Below are positions 47,485 through 57,381 of a stretch of 64,000 nucleotides of DNA, piece after piece (position 1 is the first letter of the stretch; every line of letters starts with the position of its first letter). The stretch lies in contig JADLGE010000051.1 in assembly GCA_020849475.1 (NCBI GenBank), forward strand, positions 1 through 64,000, in the 5' to 3' direction. A program made the position numbers and the translations under genes. The DNA is from Gammaproteobacteria bacterium (GTDB taxonomy: Bacteria; Pseudomonadota; Gammaproteobacteria; Ga0077536). The notes below the pieces were generated by a model. It saw nothing but the letters and a program-made list of their open reading frames with translations. It made no database searches and was not told where the DNA came from.

Positions 47485-50328
47485 ATGGACGGCAGCAGAA
47501 ACGAACGCCAACGCATCGCCTACGAAACCCTGGTCAGCCCGGAGTTTGATATCGGCGTGTTCGCCGGCATTGCACGGGTGGTGGCGCAGGGCTTGGGCTT
47601 CCGCGGCGCCGGCATCGTGCGGCTGACAGAAAACGCGACGCAGATGGAAACCCTGGGCCTGTGGGTGGATGGCGAGGTCGGCCCGAACTTCAAAGCGGCG
47701 CTGGCTGGCACGCCGTGCGAGGTCACGCTGGCGCACCAGGATACGGTCACGCTGATCGATAGCAATCTCCACCGACGATTCACGCTGGCCGGTCCGTTCA
47801 CGAGTGTGACTCTGCAAAGCTATTACGGCGTGGCGCTGCGCGACGCCGAGGGCGCGCCCATCGGCATGCTGTATGCCATCGATGACCAACCCCACAGCCG
47901 TCATCCCAGCGAAGAGTCGCTGCTCAAAGTGGCGGCGGCGCGTGCGGTCGTCGAGCTGCGTCGCGAAGTGGTGGCCGAACAGATTCGCGAGAGCGAGGAG
48001 CGCATGCGCTTCGCGCTCGAAGCCGGCGCGCTCGGCATGTGGGAATGGGATCTGGCGGCCGACAGCTGGGTCTATAACGACCGCTGGGCCGAGATGCGCG
48101 GTTACGCACAGGGCGAAGTCGTGCCGCATTTTTTCGACGGCTTGCCGGAAGATGTCGAGCGCGTGCGGCCGCTGGTGGAACGCTTGCTGGCTGGCGACAT
48201 CGACTCCTACGAAATTGAATTTCGCACGCCACACAAGGACGGCAGTTGGCGCTGGATCAACTCGCGCACCAAGATCATGAAGCGCGGCGCCGACGGCCGG
48301 CCGGTGCGTATCGTTGGCGTGCAGACCGACATCCACGAACGTCGCCTGGCGGAAGAGCGCGAGCGCGCCAACCAGCAATGGCTGACGCTCACCCTGGATG
48401 CCACCGAGCTTGGCATGTGGGATTGGGATGCGACCACCGACAAGCTGGTGTGGAGCGAGCGCTGTGCCAGCATCCTGGGCTATCGCCTCGATGAAATGCC
48501 GGACGATGCCGCAGGCTGGATGAGCATGCAGCACCCGGAGGATCACGCCGAAGGCTGGCAAAAATTCAAGGCGCATCTCAAGGGCGAAGTGCAGCAGTTG
48601 CGACTCGAACTTCGCTGTCGCGCCAAGGACGGGCGTTGGGTGTGGCTGCTGGTCAATGGCCGCGTCACCGAGCGCGATGCCAACGGCCGCGCCCTGCGTG
48701 CGGTCGGCACCCACCAGGACATCAGCCAGTTGAAGAACGCCGAGTTCGCGCTGCGCGAAAGTGAAGCACGCCTGCGCACGGTGGTGGAAAATTCTCCGGT
48801 CGGCATTTTTCTGGTCGCGTCCGACGGCGCCGTCGTGTATTGCAACCCGGTGATCCTGGCGCTGCGCGGCGCAGCCAACCCCGCTGCCGGTAGCGAGGAT
48901 TTTGAATGGATGCACCTCGTGCATCCCGACGACCGCGACTTGGTCGCGCAGCGCTGGCAGGCGTTTCTGGCGCGCCCCGACGGCATCTACGATCTTGAGT
49001 GGCGCGCCTGCCTGCCGAGCGGCCGCGTGCTGAACATCCGCGTGCGCGCCGCGCCGATACGCGAAGGCCAACGGGTGCTGGGGTTCGCCGGCACCATGGA
49101 AGACGTCTCCGAACAACGCGCCGCCGAGCGACGTGAGCGCGCGCTCGAAGCGCAGTTGCAGCAGACCCAGAAGCTCGAAGCCATCGGCCGCCTGACCGGC
49201 GGCGTCGCCCATGATTTCAACAACAGTCTCGCCACCATCCTGGGCTTTGCGAGTCTTGCGCTGGGGCGTCCGGGTGAAGACGCCAAGCTCGGCAATTATC
49301 TTGAAACCATCGTGCAGGCGGCCGAGCATTCGCGGGATCTGGTGCGCAAGCTGCTCGATTTCAGTCGCAGCACACCGGCGGGCGAAGTCGAGGCTCTGGA
49401 CGTCGTGCCGCGCATCATCGATGCCGCGCGCATGCTGCAAGCGGTGATCCCGGCGACAGTGCGCGTGGTCACTTGTTTCGATCCGCAATTGCCGGCGGTG
49501 CGCATCGACGCCACCGATCTCAACCAACTGCTGTTCAACCTGGTATTGAATGCGCGCGACGCCATCGACGAGCACGGTGAGCATGGTCAGATCGGCATTT
49601 CCTTGCGCGCACCGCGAGCGCTGAGCGGCGCCTGCTCGGCCTGCCATCGCGCGCTCGACGGCGAGTACGTCGAACTTGCCGTGAGTGATACCGGCGGCGG
49701 TATTTCCGGCGACAGCCTGCCGCGCATCTTTGACCCGTTCTTTTCCACCAAGGCGGTCGGCAAAGGCACCGGCATGGGCCTGTCGGTCTTGCACGGCATC
49801 GTGCATCGCGCCGATGGTCACATCCTGGTGGAGTCGACGCTCGGTCGCGGCACGGTCATGCGCGTGCTGCTGCGCGCCGGCGCCGTCAGCGCCACCGCTA
49901 CGGACAACATCCAGCCTGTGATTAACATCCCGACCACCAGCAGCCAGCAGTCGCGCGTGCTGGTGGTCGATGACGAGCCGTCCATCGTGCAATTCCTGCG
50001 CGAATGGCTGGAAGTCGAAGGCTTCGCGGTCGAGGCGTTCACGGATCCGCTGGCGGCGCGCAACTGGGCGCAAAGTGCGTCGGCCAGTTTCGACGCCTTG
50101 ATCACCGACCAGACCATGCCGGGCATGACCGGCATGGAACTCGCGCGCGATTTGCGCGAGCTGCGTCCGTCGCTGCCCGTCATCGTGTGCACCGGGCTGG
50201 CCGATCGCGTCAGCGCGGCGCAGGCCAGCGCCCTGGGTGTCACGCACTTGTTCACCAAGCCAATGCCGATGCCGGATCTGCTGGCGAGCCTGCGCCGGGC
50301 GCTGGCGGTGCAGAACGCGCTGACATGA
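47485..50328 (+). CDS. GAF/PAS hybrid sensor histidine kinase
   Basis: The 947-residue soluble kinase has an N-terminal GAF-like domain (about 15-155), three PAS/PAC domains (about 165-285, 290-415, 425-545), a HisKA with [17 protein letters not shown], a HATPase with [15 protein letters not shown] and [12 protein letters not shown], and a C-terminal receiver ([14 protein letters not shown], Asp in [20 protein letters not shown]). The HDFNN-type H-box and C-terminal receiver are typical of this family. ATG 47485 is preferred over TTG 47452, but no ribosome-binding site is obvious. Its stop codon lies within a PhoB-like box for the next gene. Confidence 0.9.
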   Translation: MDGSRNERQRIAYETLVSPEFDIGVFAGIARVVAQGLGFRGAGIVRLTENATQMETLGLWVDGEVGPNFKAALAGTPCEVTLAHQDTVTLIDSNLHRRFTLAGPFTSVTLQSYYGVALRDAEGAPIGMLYAIDDQPHSRHPSEESLLKVAAARAVVELRREVVAEQIRESEERMRFALEAGALGMWEWDLAADSWVYNDRWAEMRGYAQGEVVPHFFDGLPEDVERVRPLVERLLAGDIDSYEIEFRTPHKDGSWRWINSRTKIMKRGADGRPVRIVGVQTDIHERRLAEERERANQQWLTLTLDATELGMWDWDATTDKLVWSERCASILGYRLDEMPDDAAGWMSMQHPEDHAEGWQKFKAHLKGEVQQLRLELRCRAKDGRWVWLLVNGRVTERDANGRALRAVGTHQDISQLKNAEFALRESEARLRTVVENSPVGIFLVASDGAVVYCNPVILALRGAANPAAGSEDFEWMHLVHPDDRDLVAQRWQAFLARPDGIYDLEWRACLPSGRVLNIRVRAAPIREGQRVLGFAGTMEDVSEQRAAERRERALEAQLQQTQKLEAIGRLTGGVAHDFNNSLATILGFASLALGRPGEDAKLGNYLETIVQAAEHSRDLVRKLLDFSRSTPAGEVEALDVVPRIIDAARMLQAVIPATVRVVTCFDPQLPAVRIDATDLNQLLFNLVLNARDAIDEHGEHGQIGISLRAPRALSGACSACHRALDGEYVELAVSDTGGGISGDSLPRIFDPFFSTKAVGKGTGMGLSVLHGIVHRADGHILVESTLGRGTVMRVLLRAGAVSATATDNIQPVINIPTTSSQQSRVLVVDDEPSIVQFLREWLEVEGFAVEAFTDPLAARNWAQSASASFDALITDQTMPGMTGMELARDLRELRPSLPVIVCTGLADRVSAAQASALGVTHLFTKPMPMPDLLASLRRALAVQNALT

Positions 50329-50363
50329 AGCTGTCACTTTAACGACCTTTTAACGTCACCCGC
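50320..50363 (+). promoter_or_regulatory. PhoB-like box, four 11-base direct repeats
   Basis: CTGACATGAAG, CTGTCACTTTA, ACGACCTTTTA and ACGTCACCCGC follow one another in 11-base register. The first two units match the E. coli Pho box CTGTCAT-AWAW-CTGTCAY with a few mismatches. It starts 155 bases before the ATG of a PhoX-like phosphatase, a typical Pho-regulon gene. The last two units are weak. Induction by phosphate limitation is inferred. Confidence 0.65.
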
Positions 50364-50474
50364 GCGTCAAGCCTGCGCAATACGCGCCCACCACACTCCC
50401 TCCACGCAAGCGGCCCCGCGCGGCCGCCGAGTTGCGCATACGCACCTTTGGAAATCCAGTGGAGGATAGATTCG

Positions 50475-51902
50475 ATGTTCAAACCCACGTCCCTGTCACT
50501 TGCCATCGCCGTCGCGCTGGCCTCGTCGCAGGCTTTCGCCGTCAATACCGAGTTCGACAATTTCACGCCGCTGACCGCTTCGGCCGGGCCGATCGCGGTT
50601 GGCAGCGCAGCCGAGGCCACGCCCATCACGCTGTCCAGCGCGAACTTCGCGCAGCGTTCCATCATGGAACGCAACACGCAGCTCGCTGCCGGCCAGTTCA
50701 TGTCGGGCAACCCGGACATGATTGCCATGAACACCACCGGCGCCGACGCCGGCCGGTACCTGTTCGCGCCGTTTGAAACCGGCCAGGCCGGCATTCAACG
50801 CACCGATCTCGCTACCGGTGTCACGCGCACTCTGTGGCGCAGCCCGTCGGCGGGTGCGCACGTCTCGTTCGACGCCTCGGTGTGGACGCCGTGGGGCACC
50901 TACCTGACCGCCGAGGAATCGTGGTCCGGCAATGCCGATAGCGGCGTCACCGGCAACACCAGCGGCTACGGCCGTCTGTTCGAAGTGACCAATCCGCTGA
51001 AGCCTACCGGCACCGTCGATATCGTGCAGCGCAATGCCGTGGCGCGCGTGTCCCATGAAGGTCTGCAGTTCGATTCACTCGGGCGCATGTACTACATCGA
51101 TGAAACCAACGGCGGCGCGTTGTATCGCTTTGAATCCGCGGCGGGCATCGGTGAACACTACTTCGATGGCGGCGTGAATTCGGTGCTGCGTGTCGGCGAT
51201 GGCTCAGTGGCGAACGCCACCGGCGCCGGTCAGTTCGTGGCGTTCACCGACAACACCGGCGCCGCCCTGGCGGGCGCCGCCACGCTGGTGGACGTGAACG
51301 GTGTGGAATCGGTAGACGGTCGCGCTTCGGCCAATGTCGCGGCCTACAAGGGCACGAGCTACCAGCGTCCGGAAGATCTGCAGATTGGTCATGCCGCCAA
51401 CGGTGATGAGCTGCTGTACATGGCGACCACCACCACCCATGAAATCTATACGTTCAACATCACGACCAACAGCATGAGCCTGTTCGCTGATGTGAACACC
51501 ATTGATCTCGGCACCGGCCAGGCAGTCGGTGCGGGCTTCCGCAACCCCGACAACCTCGCCATCGATGCCGAAGGCAATATCTACATCGTCGAAGATCGCA
51601 ACGGTGGCGTGGATGACGACATCTGGTTTGCGAAAGACAGCAACCACGACGGTGATTTGCTCGATGCCGGCGAAGGCCTGGCACGCTGGGCGTCGAATGG
51701 CACGGTCGGTTCGGAATTCACGGGGCTCTTTTTCGATCCCTTCAATCCCAACCGCGCGTGGGTGAATATCCAGCATCCCGACAGCGGCAACGATCGCACC
51801 ATGGAACTGACGGCGTCGCCGGTGCCGGTGCCGGCGGCGGTGTGGATGTTCGGTTCGGCGCTGTGCGGCATGGTGGGGCTCAAGCGGCGTAAGGTCGCCT
51901 GA
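50475..51902 (+). CDS. PhoX/DUF839-like phosphatase with PEP-CTERM-type sorting tail
   Basis: The 475-residue protein has a Sec signal peptide (MFKPTSLSLAIAVALASSQAFA), a beta-propeller body with VWTPWGTYLTAEESWSG and VSHEGLQFDSLGRMYYIDETNGG, typical of PhoX/DUF839, and a Ca-binding-like DSNHDGDLLDAGEGLA. The C terminus, PVPVPAAVWMFGSALCGMVGLKRRKVA in outline, has a VPxPA motif, membrane helix and basic end, i.e. the PEP-CTERM/VPxPA exosortase signal. GGAGGATA precedes ATG 50475. A PhoB-like box lies upstream. Likely an exported phosphatase; the catalytic residues of PhoX were not all traced. Confidence 0.82.
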   Translation: MFKPTSLSLAIAVALASSQAFAVNTEFDNFTPLTASAGPIAVGSAAEATPITLSSANFAQRSIMERNTQLAAGQFMSGNPDMIAMNTTGADAGRYLFAPFETGQAGIQRTDLATGVTRTLWRSPSAGAHVSFDASVWTPWGTYLTAEESWSGNADSGVTGNTSGYGRLFEVTNPLKPTGTVDIVQRNAVARVSHEGLQFDSLGRMYYIDETNGGALYRFESAAGIGEHYFDGGVNSVLRVGDGSVANATGAGQFVAFTDNTGAALAGAATLVDVNGVESVDGRASANVAAYKGTSYQRPEDLQIGHAANGDELLYMATTTTHEIYTFNITTNSMSLFADVNTIDLGTGQAVGAGFRNPDNLAIDAEGNIYIVEDRNGGVDDDIWFAKDSNHDGDLLDAGEGLARWASNGTVGSEFTGLFFDPFNPNRAWVNIQHPDSGNDRTMELTASPVPVPAAVWMFGSALCGMVGLKRRKVA

Positions 51903-51923
51903 GCACGTACTAGCAACTTGCGG

Positions 51924-51992
51924 GGCAGACTTCAGTCTGCCATTCAAAGCCGGGTATCAGACATTGAATGTCAGACTGAAGTCTGACCCACA
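51924..51992. repeat. Inverted pair of B-family palindromes
   Basis: CAGACTTCAGTCTGCCATT at 51926-51944 and AATGTCAGACTGAAGTCTGA at 51967-51986, in opposite orientation 22 bases apart. They lie between the convergent phosphatase and LLM oxidoreductase genes. The spacing and inversion are like a REPIN. Confidence 0.85.
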
Positions 51993-52017
51993 ATGCTCTG
52001 GTGCCCGGTCCTGCTCC

Positions 52018-53112
52018 TCAAGCCGCCTTGCGCTGCCCGCCGAGCTTGCGCAGCTGCGGCGCGACCTTCTCGCCAATCAGACGCAGGCTGTCCTTGACCA
52101 TGTCGAACGGCATGCCCGCATAGGACACCGCCATCGCCGGTCTGAGTTCACCGGTCTGCTCGACGCGGCGGCTCCACTTCTCGACGATTTGCTCCGGCGT
52201 GCCCCAGGCCTGGCTTTGTACGAAGGCTTCGCAGGCGGCATCCAGCCCCACTTCCTTGATCGCGGCGGCGCCGGCCTGGTAGGCGCCATAGCCCTTGGTA
52301 TCGCCCCAGTGCGAGCCGTCGAAGTCGTAATGGCGGATGACGCTCGCGTAATACTTCGACAGATACTGGCGCGCGACCTGTTCGGCGACCTTGGGGTCTT
52401 CATGGCAGTAGGTGAAGTCGGAAAAGGCCGGTGCGCCGAGCGGCTTGGTCGGATGCATTTCACGAAAGCGCGCGCGCCAGGCTTCGACCGCCGCGTGATG
52501 CTGCGCCCACGGCAACTGCACGAAGGACATCATGGTCGCGCCGAGATTGGCCGCCGCCACGCCGGACTCGGGCGTCATCGCCACCGACAGGAATTCGCGA
52601 TCGCGATAGCCATGCTCGGGCTTGGGCGTGACATGGGTGCGCGACTGCTTGAAGTAGGGCGTGTCGTATTCGGCGATGCCGGTGTCGAGAATGTCGAGAA
52701 TGATCTCGGCCGCTTGATCGAAGCGCTCGCGCGAGGTGCCCATGTCGATGCCGAAAGCGCGGTATTCCTCCTTGGCGAGACCGCGGCCGAAGCCGAGGAT
52801 GAAACGATCGCCCAGCAGAATTTGCAGCAGCGTGATCTTCTCGGCCACGCGCGTCGGGTTTTCATGCCAGGGCAGGATGATGGCGCCAGTGCCAATCTTG
52901 ATGCGCTGGGTGCGGCCGGCGATGTAGGCCAGCCACTGCATGTTGTCGGGCATCATCGAGTAGGCCGGGTCGAAATGATGTTCGGGCAGCAGCAGGAAAT
53001 CCATGCCCACGTCCTCGGCCAGGAGCGCGACCTCGGTTTCCTTGCGCATCATGTCGGCATCGGACATTCCGGCGTGGGTGTTCTGAAAGATGAATTGCAA
53101 ACCTACTTCCAT
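52018..53112 (-). CDS. LLM-class flavin-dependent oxidoreductase
   Basis: The 364-residue protein is a luciferase-like monooxygenase: EVGLQFIFQNTHAGM, LLPEHHFDPAYSMMPDNMQWLAYIAGRTQRIKIGTGAIILPWHENPTRVAEKITLLQILL, and FGRGLAKEEYRAFG. These segments contact F420 or FMN. Catalyses flavin-dependent oxidation of an unknown substrate. ATG 53112 has GAGGA upstream. The longer frame from 53277 runs into the repeat at 53222-53305 and is not credible. Confidence 0.93.
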   Translation of the reverse strand: MEVGLQFIFQNTHAGMSDADMMRKETEVALLAEDVGMDFLLLPEHHFDPAYSMMPDNMQWLAYIAGRTQRIKIGTGAIILPWHENPTRVAEKITLLQILLGDRFILGFGRGLAKEEYRAFGIDMGTSRERFDQAAEIILDILDTGIAEYDTPYFKQSRTHVTPKPEHGYRDREFLSVAMTPESGVAAANLGATMMSFVQLPWAQHHAAVEAWRARFREMHPTKPLGAPAFSDFTYCHEDPKVAEQVARQYLSKYYASVIRHYDFDGSHWGDTKGYGAYQAGAAAIKEVGLDAACEAFVQSQAWGTPEQIVEKWSRRVEQTGELRPAMAVSYAGMPFDMVKDSLRLIGEKVAPQLRKLGGQRKAA

Positions 53113-53221
53113 CGTCGTGATCCTCGCCGCCTGCGCGGTTGTGTGGGGAGATGAAGGGCAAAGATAAGAGCGGACCCCGCGCGCCGCAAGCGGCACGGCG
53201 TGCGGCGCCTTCCGGCCCTCT

Positions 53222-53305
53222 GTAGGTGCGAATTCATTCGCACATTGGTGTCCATCGCAGGCGCATCGACGCGCCATTTAATGTTCGAATGAATTCGCAC
53301 CTACA
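53222..53305. repeat. REPIN-like pair of inverted A-family palindromes
   Basis: GTAGGTGCGAATTCATTCGCAC at 53222-53243 and GTTCGAATGAATTCGCACCTAC at 53283-53304, separated by 39 bases, in mirrored orientation. The right copy supplies the TAG stop (53303-53301, complement) of the RhlE-like helicase gene. Confidence 0.9.
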
Positions 53306-54557
53306 GGGGAGCTTTGGGCCACACGAATCTGCGTGCCGCGGCTTCGCGCAGTTTGTCTTTCTTGCTCGGGCGTTTGCCCTTGATGCCGCCGTTGCCGGGC
53401 GCTGGCGGTGGTGCGCTGTCCGTCACTTCGAAGCCGGAGATGACTTCATGGGTGAGCGTGAGGCCGTGGCGTTTTTCGATCAGCGCGAAATGCGCGGCGT
53501 TGTCGGCGCAGATGAAACTCACCGCCACGCCGCTGGCGCCGGCGCGGCCGGTGCGACCGATGCGGTGCAGGTAGTCGTCGGTCGAACGCGGCAGGTCGTA
53601 ATTGACCACCGCCGGCAGCTCGACGATGTCGATGCCGCGCGCGGCGAGATCGGTCGCGATGAGAATTTTCACGCGCCCGCGCTTGAAATCCTCCAGCGCC
53701 TGCGCGCGCGCCGCCTGGCTGAGTTCGCCGTGCAGGGCGGTGGCGCTCAGGCCCGCGCGGCGCAGTTTGTCAGCCACATGTTCAGTGCTGTAGCGCGTGG
53801 CGGTGAACACCAGGGTGCGCGGCCACGCTTCGTGCTCGATGAGATGGCGCAGCAGGGGCGTGCGCCGCGCGCGGTCGACGGCGATGGCGCGCTGCGTGAT
53901 GCGCGGCGTGGTGTCGACGCTGTCCGGTACATCGATGCGCAGCGGGTCATGCAGCAGCTGTTCGGCGAGCGCGTGCACGGCCTCGGGGAAGGTCGCCGAG
54001 AACAACAGGTTCTGGCGACGCACCGGCAGACCGGTCAGCACGCGCGCCAGCTCTTCGGCGAAGCCGAGATCAAACAGCCGGTCCGCTTCGTCCAGCACCA
54101 GGGTATGCACTTCGTCGAGACGCAGTGCGTTGTGCTCGATGAGATCGAGCAGCCGTCCGGGTGTCGCCACCACGATGTCGGCGCCACCGCGCAGCGCCAT
54201 CATCTGCGGGTTGATGGAGACACCGCCAAATGCGCTCACGACTTTCAGGGCGCGGGTCGCCTCACGGGCAAAGTCTTCGCATACCGCCGCCACCTGCTGC
54301 GCGAGTTCGCGGGTCGGCACCAGCACCAGTGCCTGCAAGGCGGCGCCGGCCGGCAACAGTGCGCAGCGTTGAATGATGGGCAGGGCAAAGGCGGCGGTTT
54401 TGCCCGAGCCGGTTTGCGCGCAGGCCCACACGTCGCGACCGGCGAGCACCGCCGGGATGGCCTCGCGTTGCACCGCCGTCGGTTCGACATAGTCGCGCGC
54501 CGCGATGGCGCGTTGCGCGCCGGCGCCGAGGCCGAGCGTGGCAAAGGCATTGCTCAT
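53301..54557 (-). CDS. DEAD-box RNA helicase (RhlE-like)
   Basis: The 418-residue helicase has the Q motif (AAAVQREAIP region), motif I AQTGSGKTAAF, Ia PTRELAQQV, Ib TPGRLLDLI, DEAD in VLDEADRLFDLGF, motif III SAT, motif V AARGIDI and motif VI HRIGRTGRAG. The short basic C terminus (GKRPSKKDKLREAAARR) suits RhlE-type proteins that unwind rRNA or mRNA duplexes. ATG 54557 overlaps the stop of dbpA by four bases. Its stop codon is the palindrome arm at 53301. Confidence 0.93.
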   Translation of the reverse strand: MSNAFATLGLGAGAQRAIAARDYVEPTAVQREAIPAVLAGRDVWACAQTGSGKTAAFALPIIQRCALLPAGAALQALVLVPTRELAQQVAAVCEDFAREATRALKVVSAFGGVSINPQMMALRGGADIVVATPGRLLDLIEHNALRLDEVHTLVLDEADRLFDLGFAEELARVLTGLPVRRQNLLFSATFPEAVHALAEQLLHDPLRIDVPDSVDTTPRITQRAIAVDRARRTPLLRHLIEHEAWPRTLVFTATRYSTEHVADKLRRAGLSATALHGELSQAARAQALEDFKRGRVKILIATDLAARGIDIVELPAVVNYDLPRSTDDYLHRIGRTGRAGASGVAVSFICADNAAHFALIEKRHGLTLTHEVISGFEVTDSAPPPAPGNGGIKGKRPSKKDKLREAAARRFVWPKAPL

Positions 54558-55921
54558 ATCGACAGCTCTCGCACACGGAAATTGCGGCCCTTGATCTTGC
54601 CGGCGCGCAGGCCGCGCCGCGCACTGTCGACGGCCTCGCGCGCAATCGCGACATAGCTGCGGGTGGCGAACACATCTATCTTGCCCACCGCGTCGGCGGG
54701 CAGGCCGGCGCCGCCGGTCAACGCGCCCAGCAGGTCGCCGGGCCGCAGCTTGTCCTGGCGGCCGGCATCGATGACCAAGGTCACGAACGGCGCGGGCGCC
54801 GGCTGTCCCTGGGCTTTCGGCAAGACGCTCCATTGCACGGTGGCATCGTTCGCTTCGCAGATGGCGCGCAGGCGGCCGCTGTCGCGGCTCGCGCACAGAT
54901 TCAAAGCCAGGCCGCTGCGGCCGGCGCGGGCGGTGCGACCGATGCGATGCAGGTGAGTGTCGGCATCGCTTGCCAATTCGTAGTTCACCACCAGCGCGAG
55001 ATCCGCGATATCGAGACCGCGCGCCGCGACGTCGGACGCCACCAGCACCGTGCAGCTGCGGTTGGCGAAGCGCACCAGCATTTCTTCGCGTTCGCGCTGT
55101 TCGAGATCGCCATGCAAGGCCAGCGCCGTGAAATCGTTGCTGACGAGATAGCTCTCGACGCTGCGTACTTCGTGGCGCGTATTGCAGAACACCACCGCCG
55201 ATTCCGCCTGGCAATCGAGCAGCAGCGCGCGCAGCGCGGCGAGCTTTTGATCGCCTTCAACCTTGTAGAAGCGTTGTTCGATTTCGGGCCGCAACTCGGC
55301 GTCGTCGATGCTGACATCCAGCGGCGCGCGTTGCAGACGCCGGCTCACGGCGCGAATCGCGGCGGGAATGGTCGCCGAGAACAACAGTGTCTGCCGCGCG
55401 CTCGGCACGGCGCTCACCACCAGCTCGATGGTTTCTTCAAAGCCCATGTCGAGCATGCGATCCGCTTCGTCCAGCACCAGCACCTTGACGGTGTCCAGCG
55501 GCAACACCTGGCGCTCGATCAATTCCTGCACGCGGCCGGGCGTGCCGACCACGATGTGAGGCAAATGACTCAGGGACGCCAGCTGCGGCCGCAGCGGCAC
55601 GCCGCCACACAGGGTCAGCACTTTGACATTGGGAATGGCGCGCGCCAGGCGTCGGACCTCACGGCTCACCTGGTCGGCGAGTTCGCGGGTCGGACACAGC
55701 ACCAGGCCTTGCACGGTGCTGAAGCCGGGCTCGAGCGCGGCCAGCAGGCCGAGCGCAAACGCGGCGGTCTTGCCGCTGCCGGTGTGGGCCTCGGCAATCA
55801 CGTCGCCGCCGGCAAGGATGGCCGGCAGGCTGGCGGCCTGCACCGGCGTCATGGCCACGTAGTCGACGTCGGCCACGCCCTGGGCGAGCGCCGCGGGCAG
55901 ATTCAATTCGGAAAACAGCAT
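54554..55921 (-). CDS. dbpA: ATP-dependent RNA helicase DbpA
   Basis: The 455-residue helicase has the core motifs AHTGSGKTAAF, PTRELADQV, VGTPGRVQEL, VLDEADRMLDMGF, SAT, AARGLDI and HRIGRTARAG, plus a C-terminal RNA-binding domain ending GKIKGRNFRVREL, as in DbpA, which targets hairpin 92 of 23S rRNA. ATG 55921 begins MLFSELNLP. It overlaps the downstream RhlE-like gene by four bases, making a two-helicase operon. Confidence 0.95.
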   Translation of the reverse strand: MLFSELNLPAALAQGVADVDYVAMTPVQAASLPAILAGGDVIAEAHTGSGKTAAFALGLLAALEPGFSTVQGLVLCPTRELADQVSREVRRLARAIPNVKVLTLCGGVPLRPQLASLSHLPHIVVGTPGRVQELIERQVLPLDTVKVLVLDEADRMLDMGFEETIELVVSAVPSARQTLLFSATIPAAIRAVSRRLQRAPLDVSIDDAELRPEIEQRFYKVEGDQKLAALRALLLDCQAESAVVFCNTRHEVRSVESYLVSNDFTALALHGDLEQREREEMLVRFANRSCTVLVASDVAARGLDIADLALVVNYELASDADTHLHRIGRTARAGRSGLALNLCASRDSGRLRAICEANDATVQWSVLPKAQGQPAPAPFVTLVIDAGRQDKLRPGDLLGALTGGAGLPADAVGKIDVFATRSYVAIAREAVDSARRGLRAGKIKGRNFRVRELSI

Positions 55922-56142
55922 GGAGCGACAGGGCCTCGCGCACAGATGAAACAAAGAGCGCGACAGGGCACAGGCCCGGAGCGGCATCACGGGCCGCGAT
56001 CATCGCATGGCCGGGGTGGGGCGGTCTTGGTCAGCGTGCGCGGGCTGCGTGTGGCTGCGCGGTATGCGAACATTCATCGATACGGGCGGCGCGTTCCGCG
56101 CCTCGCCTGCCATGGGCTTGTGGACGGCGGTGGGCAATCACG

Positions 56143-56625
56143 ATGGATGACATGTTGAGCTTGACCAGAGATCTGCCCGAGGTCGCCTTCGCGGCCGGTG
56201 ATCTGGTCCTGCGCGAGGGCGATGCCGCCGGCGGCATCTGGGTGCTGGTGGCGGGCGAACTCAGCGTGCACAAGGGCGGTGTCGCGGTGAATGTCATCAA
56301 TCAGCCCGGCGCGGTGGTGGGCGAGATCTCGGTGCTGCTCGACAGCCGCTATGGCGCCACGGTCGCCGCGACGCAGCCGACCATCATGCGCCACGCGCAG
56401 GACGGCCGCGCCTTGCTGGCGAGCTCGCCGGCCATCACCACCCTGGTGGCGATGGGGCTCGCCGAGCGCTTGAATTTCGTCACTACTTACCTGGTCGACC
56501 TCACGTATCAATACGGTGATGCGCCGGGCCTGGCGATGATTCCCGACGTGCTGCGCGAACTCACACAGCGCCAGCGCCCGCCGGCGCGCAGTGGTTCGGC
56601 GCGCGATCCCGATCCGGAATACTGA
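56143..56625 (+). CDS. Cyclic-nucleotide-binding-domain protein without HTH
   Basis: The 160-residue protein is a single CNMP-binding beta-barrel (FAAGDLVLREGDAAGGIWVLVAGELSVHKGG, GAVVGEISVLLDSRYGATVAATQPTIM) with helical ends. There is no DNA-binding HTH as in Crp. It may sense cyclic nucleotide or act as a docking unit. Its ribosome-binding site is weak. It converges with the phosphoesterase gene, six bases between the stops. Confidence 0.85.
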   Translation: MDDMLSLTRDLPEVAFAAGDLVLREGDAAGGIWVLVAGELSVHKGGVAVNVINQPGAVVGEISVLLDSRYGATVAATQPTIMRHAQDGRALLASSPAITTLVAMGLAERLNFVTTYLVDLTYQYGDAPGLAMIPDVLRELTQRQRPPARSGSARDPDPEY

Positions 56626-56631
56626 GCGGAC

Positions 56632-57381
56632 CTAGAACACCGTGCGCGGCGGCGCAGTGCGCGCCGCCAGACTGATTTCTTCCACGCCCAGCAACGACAG
56701 CCACGCCGCTTCGCCTTTCGCGCAGTCGATTTCGATATGCGCCGGCACCGGCCCAATCTGGTGGCCGGGATTGAATACCCAGGTGTCGCCGATGCGATCG
56801 GCCCACGCGCCGTCGGCCTTGAACGGCGGCTGATGCACGTGGCCGCACAGCACCAGATCGGGTTGGAAGCGCGCTATCCACGCGCCGAGTTCGGTGTCGC
56901 CGTAGTGACGTCTGCCGGTCCAGCAGGTCGGCGAATGCAAGGGCGGCCAGTGATAGACCCAGATCCAGCGCGCCGGGCGGCGCGCGGCATCGGCGGCCAA
57001 CTGCGCTTCCAGGGCGTCGCGACCGGCGGGGCCATCCCACCACGGGCAGATGGTGACGAGGGTGTCGTCGAGCAGCAATGAATCGCCATCGCTGGGCACA
57101 CCGGCGGCGCGTGCTTCGGTCAGCCACAGCGCGCTCTGTTCACCCTGCGCGTCGGCGCCTGTCAGGTCGTGATTGCCGGAACTGACGGCAATGCGTCCGG
57201 CGGCGTTGAGTAAACGCAGGTAGTTGAGCATCACCACCACCTGCGCATCGATGGCGACCGCCGAGCTTATGTCGAGCAGATCGCCCGCCACCACCACGAG
57301 GTCGTAATTGGGCGTGACGCGCACCAGCCAGTCGAGCTGCGGCAGCGCGTAGTGCAGATCGGATACCAGCAGGATGCGCAT
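56632..57381 (-). CDS. Calcineurin-like metallophosphoesterase
   Basis: The 249-residue enzyme has all five metal motifs: DLH in LLVSDLHYALP, GD in VVAGDLLDIS, GNHD in VSSGNHDLTG, His in WVYHWPPLH, and GHxH in VLCGHVHQPP. It hydrolyses a phosphoester in the cytoplasm; substrate not inferred. ATG 57381 begins MRILLVSDLH; the longer frame from 57594 is not supported. Divergent from the CaiB-family gene. Confidence 0.93.
   Translation of the reverse strand: MRILLVSDLHYALPQLDWLVRVTPNYDLVVVAGDLLDISSAVAIDAQVVVMLNYLRLLNAAGRIAVSSGNHDLTGADAQGEQSALWLTEARAAGVPSDGDSLLLDDTLVTICPWWDGPAGRDALEAQLAADAARRPARWIWVYHWPPLHSPTCWTGRRHYGDTELGAWIARFQPDLVLCGHVHQPPFKADGAWADRIGDTWVFNPGHQIGPVPAHIEIDCAKGEAAWLSLLGVEEISLAARTAPPRTVF

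Noticed and set aside
47395..50337. 980-residue minus-strand open frame
   Set aside because: It lies antisense to the PAS hybrid kinase, whose domains and motifs are clear; long antisense frames are expected in GC-rich DNA.
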